NCBI GenBank assembly: GCA_002293105.1
Contig: DBCP01000130.1
Location: 9,579-15,990, forward strand
Source of the DNA: Bacteroidetes bacterium UBA955
GTDB taxonomy: Bacteria; Bacteroidota; Bacteroidia; NS11-12g; UBA955
Direction: 5' to 3'
Length of the DNA: 6,412 nt
Shown here: positions 6,012-6,412 of the stretch, in pieces
Position numbering within the stretch: position 1 is the stretch's first letter
Layout of the letters: the number at the start of each line of letters is the position of its first letter
Program-made: the position numbers and the translations under genes
The notes under the pieces: generated by a model
The model's input: only the letters and a program-made list of their open reading frames with translations
Databases searched by the model: none
What the model was told of the DNA's origin: nothing

Positions 6012-6412
6012 ATGAAGCTGTTGATTTCCGCCTTGATGGCATTTTCTACCACTGCTTTGGCAGCCCAAACTGAACCAACATTCAAGCCTCTTGCTGGCAA
6101 CTGGAGCACAGAAGCCACCTTTTACGCACAAACAGGCAGCAATGCATTGCGGTTTGGGCTGAACGATATCAAGATTCGCAGATTTAGCAGCGATCGCATG
6201 GCACACCGACTTCGGATGTTGGCCACCCAAAACAACGAAACCACCGTCATCGTTGGAAACATGGGCAACATGGAAAGGAGCATCAAGGAAGGGAGCATCT
6301 TCATCGCCCCAGGTTTTGAAAAACACCTGCCAGGCACAAACCGATTATCGCCCTATTGGGGTACAGAGTTGGTGGTGGGAAAATCATTTTACGAATACAA
6401 TTTGACCAATTC
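6012..6412 (+). CDS. Exported protein, probable outer-membrane beta-barrel; 3' end beyond window
   Basis: This gene is partial: 133 codons are present and the frame is still open at the right edge. The ATG at 6012 begins a strong signal peptide (MKLLISALMAFSTTALAAQ), cleaved near residue 17 or 18. The mature part has strand-like stretches separated by polar turns: NWSTEATFYAQTG, LRFGLNDIKIRRFSSDRMAHRLRM, a variable loop with NMGNME, then IFIAPGFEKHLPG and LSPYWGTELVVGKSFYEY. The pattern of a strand pair in which the protein's appearance depends on 'RRFSSDRMAHRLRM', followed by 'L-S-P-Y-W-G-T-E-L', resembles Bacteroidota outer-membrane beta-barrel proteins, where a similar strand-turn-strand layout is common. 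Function is unknown. It diverges from the minus-strand barrel gene across 92 bp. No TAnnTTTG box was found in the 40 bases before the start. Confidence 0.75.
   Translation, partial: MKLLISALMAFSTTALAAQTEPTFKPLAGNWSTEATFYAQTGSNALRFGLNDIKIRRFSSDRMAHRLRMLATQNNETTVIVGNMGNMERSIKEGSIFIAPGFEKHLPGTNRLSPYWGTELVVGKSFYEYNLTN

Noticed and set aside
5916..6326. 136-codon minus-strand open frame
   Set aside because: It overlaps the start of the 5245-5919 gene and is antisense to the gene at 6012, which has a clear signal peptide. Its Cys- and His-rich composition is shadow-like.

Overview
The window looks like ordinary chromosomal sequence from a member of the Bacteroidota. The evidence is an RluA-type pseudouridine synthase of the style common in that phylum, a secreted thioredoxin of the DUF4369/DUF5106 type, several small outer-membrane beta-barrel candidates whose signal peptides end just before Gln, a lack of Shine-Dalgarno sequences, and promoter boxes matching the phylum's -7 consensus TAnnTTTG. 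By eye the base composition is balanced (about half G+C). The order or genus cannot be named from this sequence.

Layout from left to right: (1) a minus-strand pair at 50-2244, a NorM-type MATE efflux transporter followed, with a 4-bp ATGA overlap, by an uncharacterised exported beta-barrel candidate; (2) a 76-bp divergent promoter region; (3) a plus-strand RluA-family pseudouridine synthase at 2321-2995 starting at GTG; (4) a convergent minus-strand alkyltransferase-like (ATL) DNA-damage protein at 2988-3326, overlapping the synthase tail by 8 bp; (5) a 57-bp divergent spacer; (6) a plus-strand 608-residue thioredoxin-fold envelope protein, probably a lipoprotein, at 3384-5210; (7) a convergent minus-strand beta-barrel candidate at 5245-5919 starting at GTG; (8) a divergent plus-strand exported beta-barrel candidate starting at 6012 and running off the right edge.

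The genes do not form one pathway. Only the MATE and barrel pair is arranged as an obvious operon. The other genes form alternating divergent and convergent single units covering RNA modification, DNA alkylation damage sensing and envelope functions. All non-coding gaps are under 100 bp. No tRNA, rRNA, mobile element, CRISPR array, riboswitch or convincing terminator hairpin was seen. No new defence or mobile system is evident. The most interesting points are the closeness of promoter -7 boxes to start codons (near-leaderless transcripts), the Cys-to-Ala active site of the ATL protein, the MATE and outer-membrane gene coupling, and the long low-complexity leader of the thioredoxin protein.
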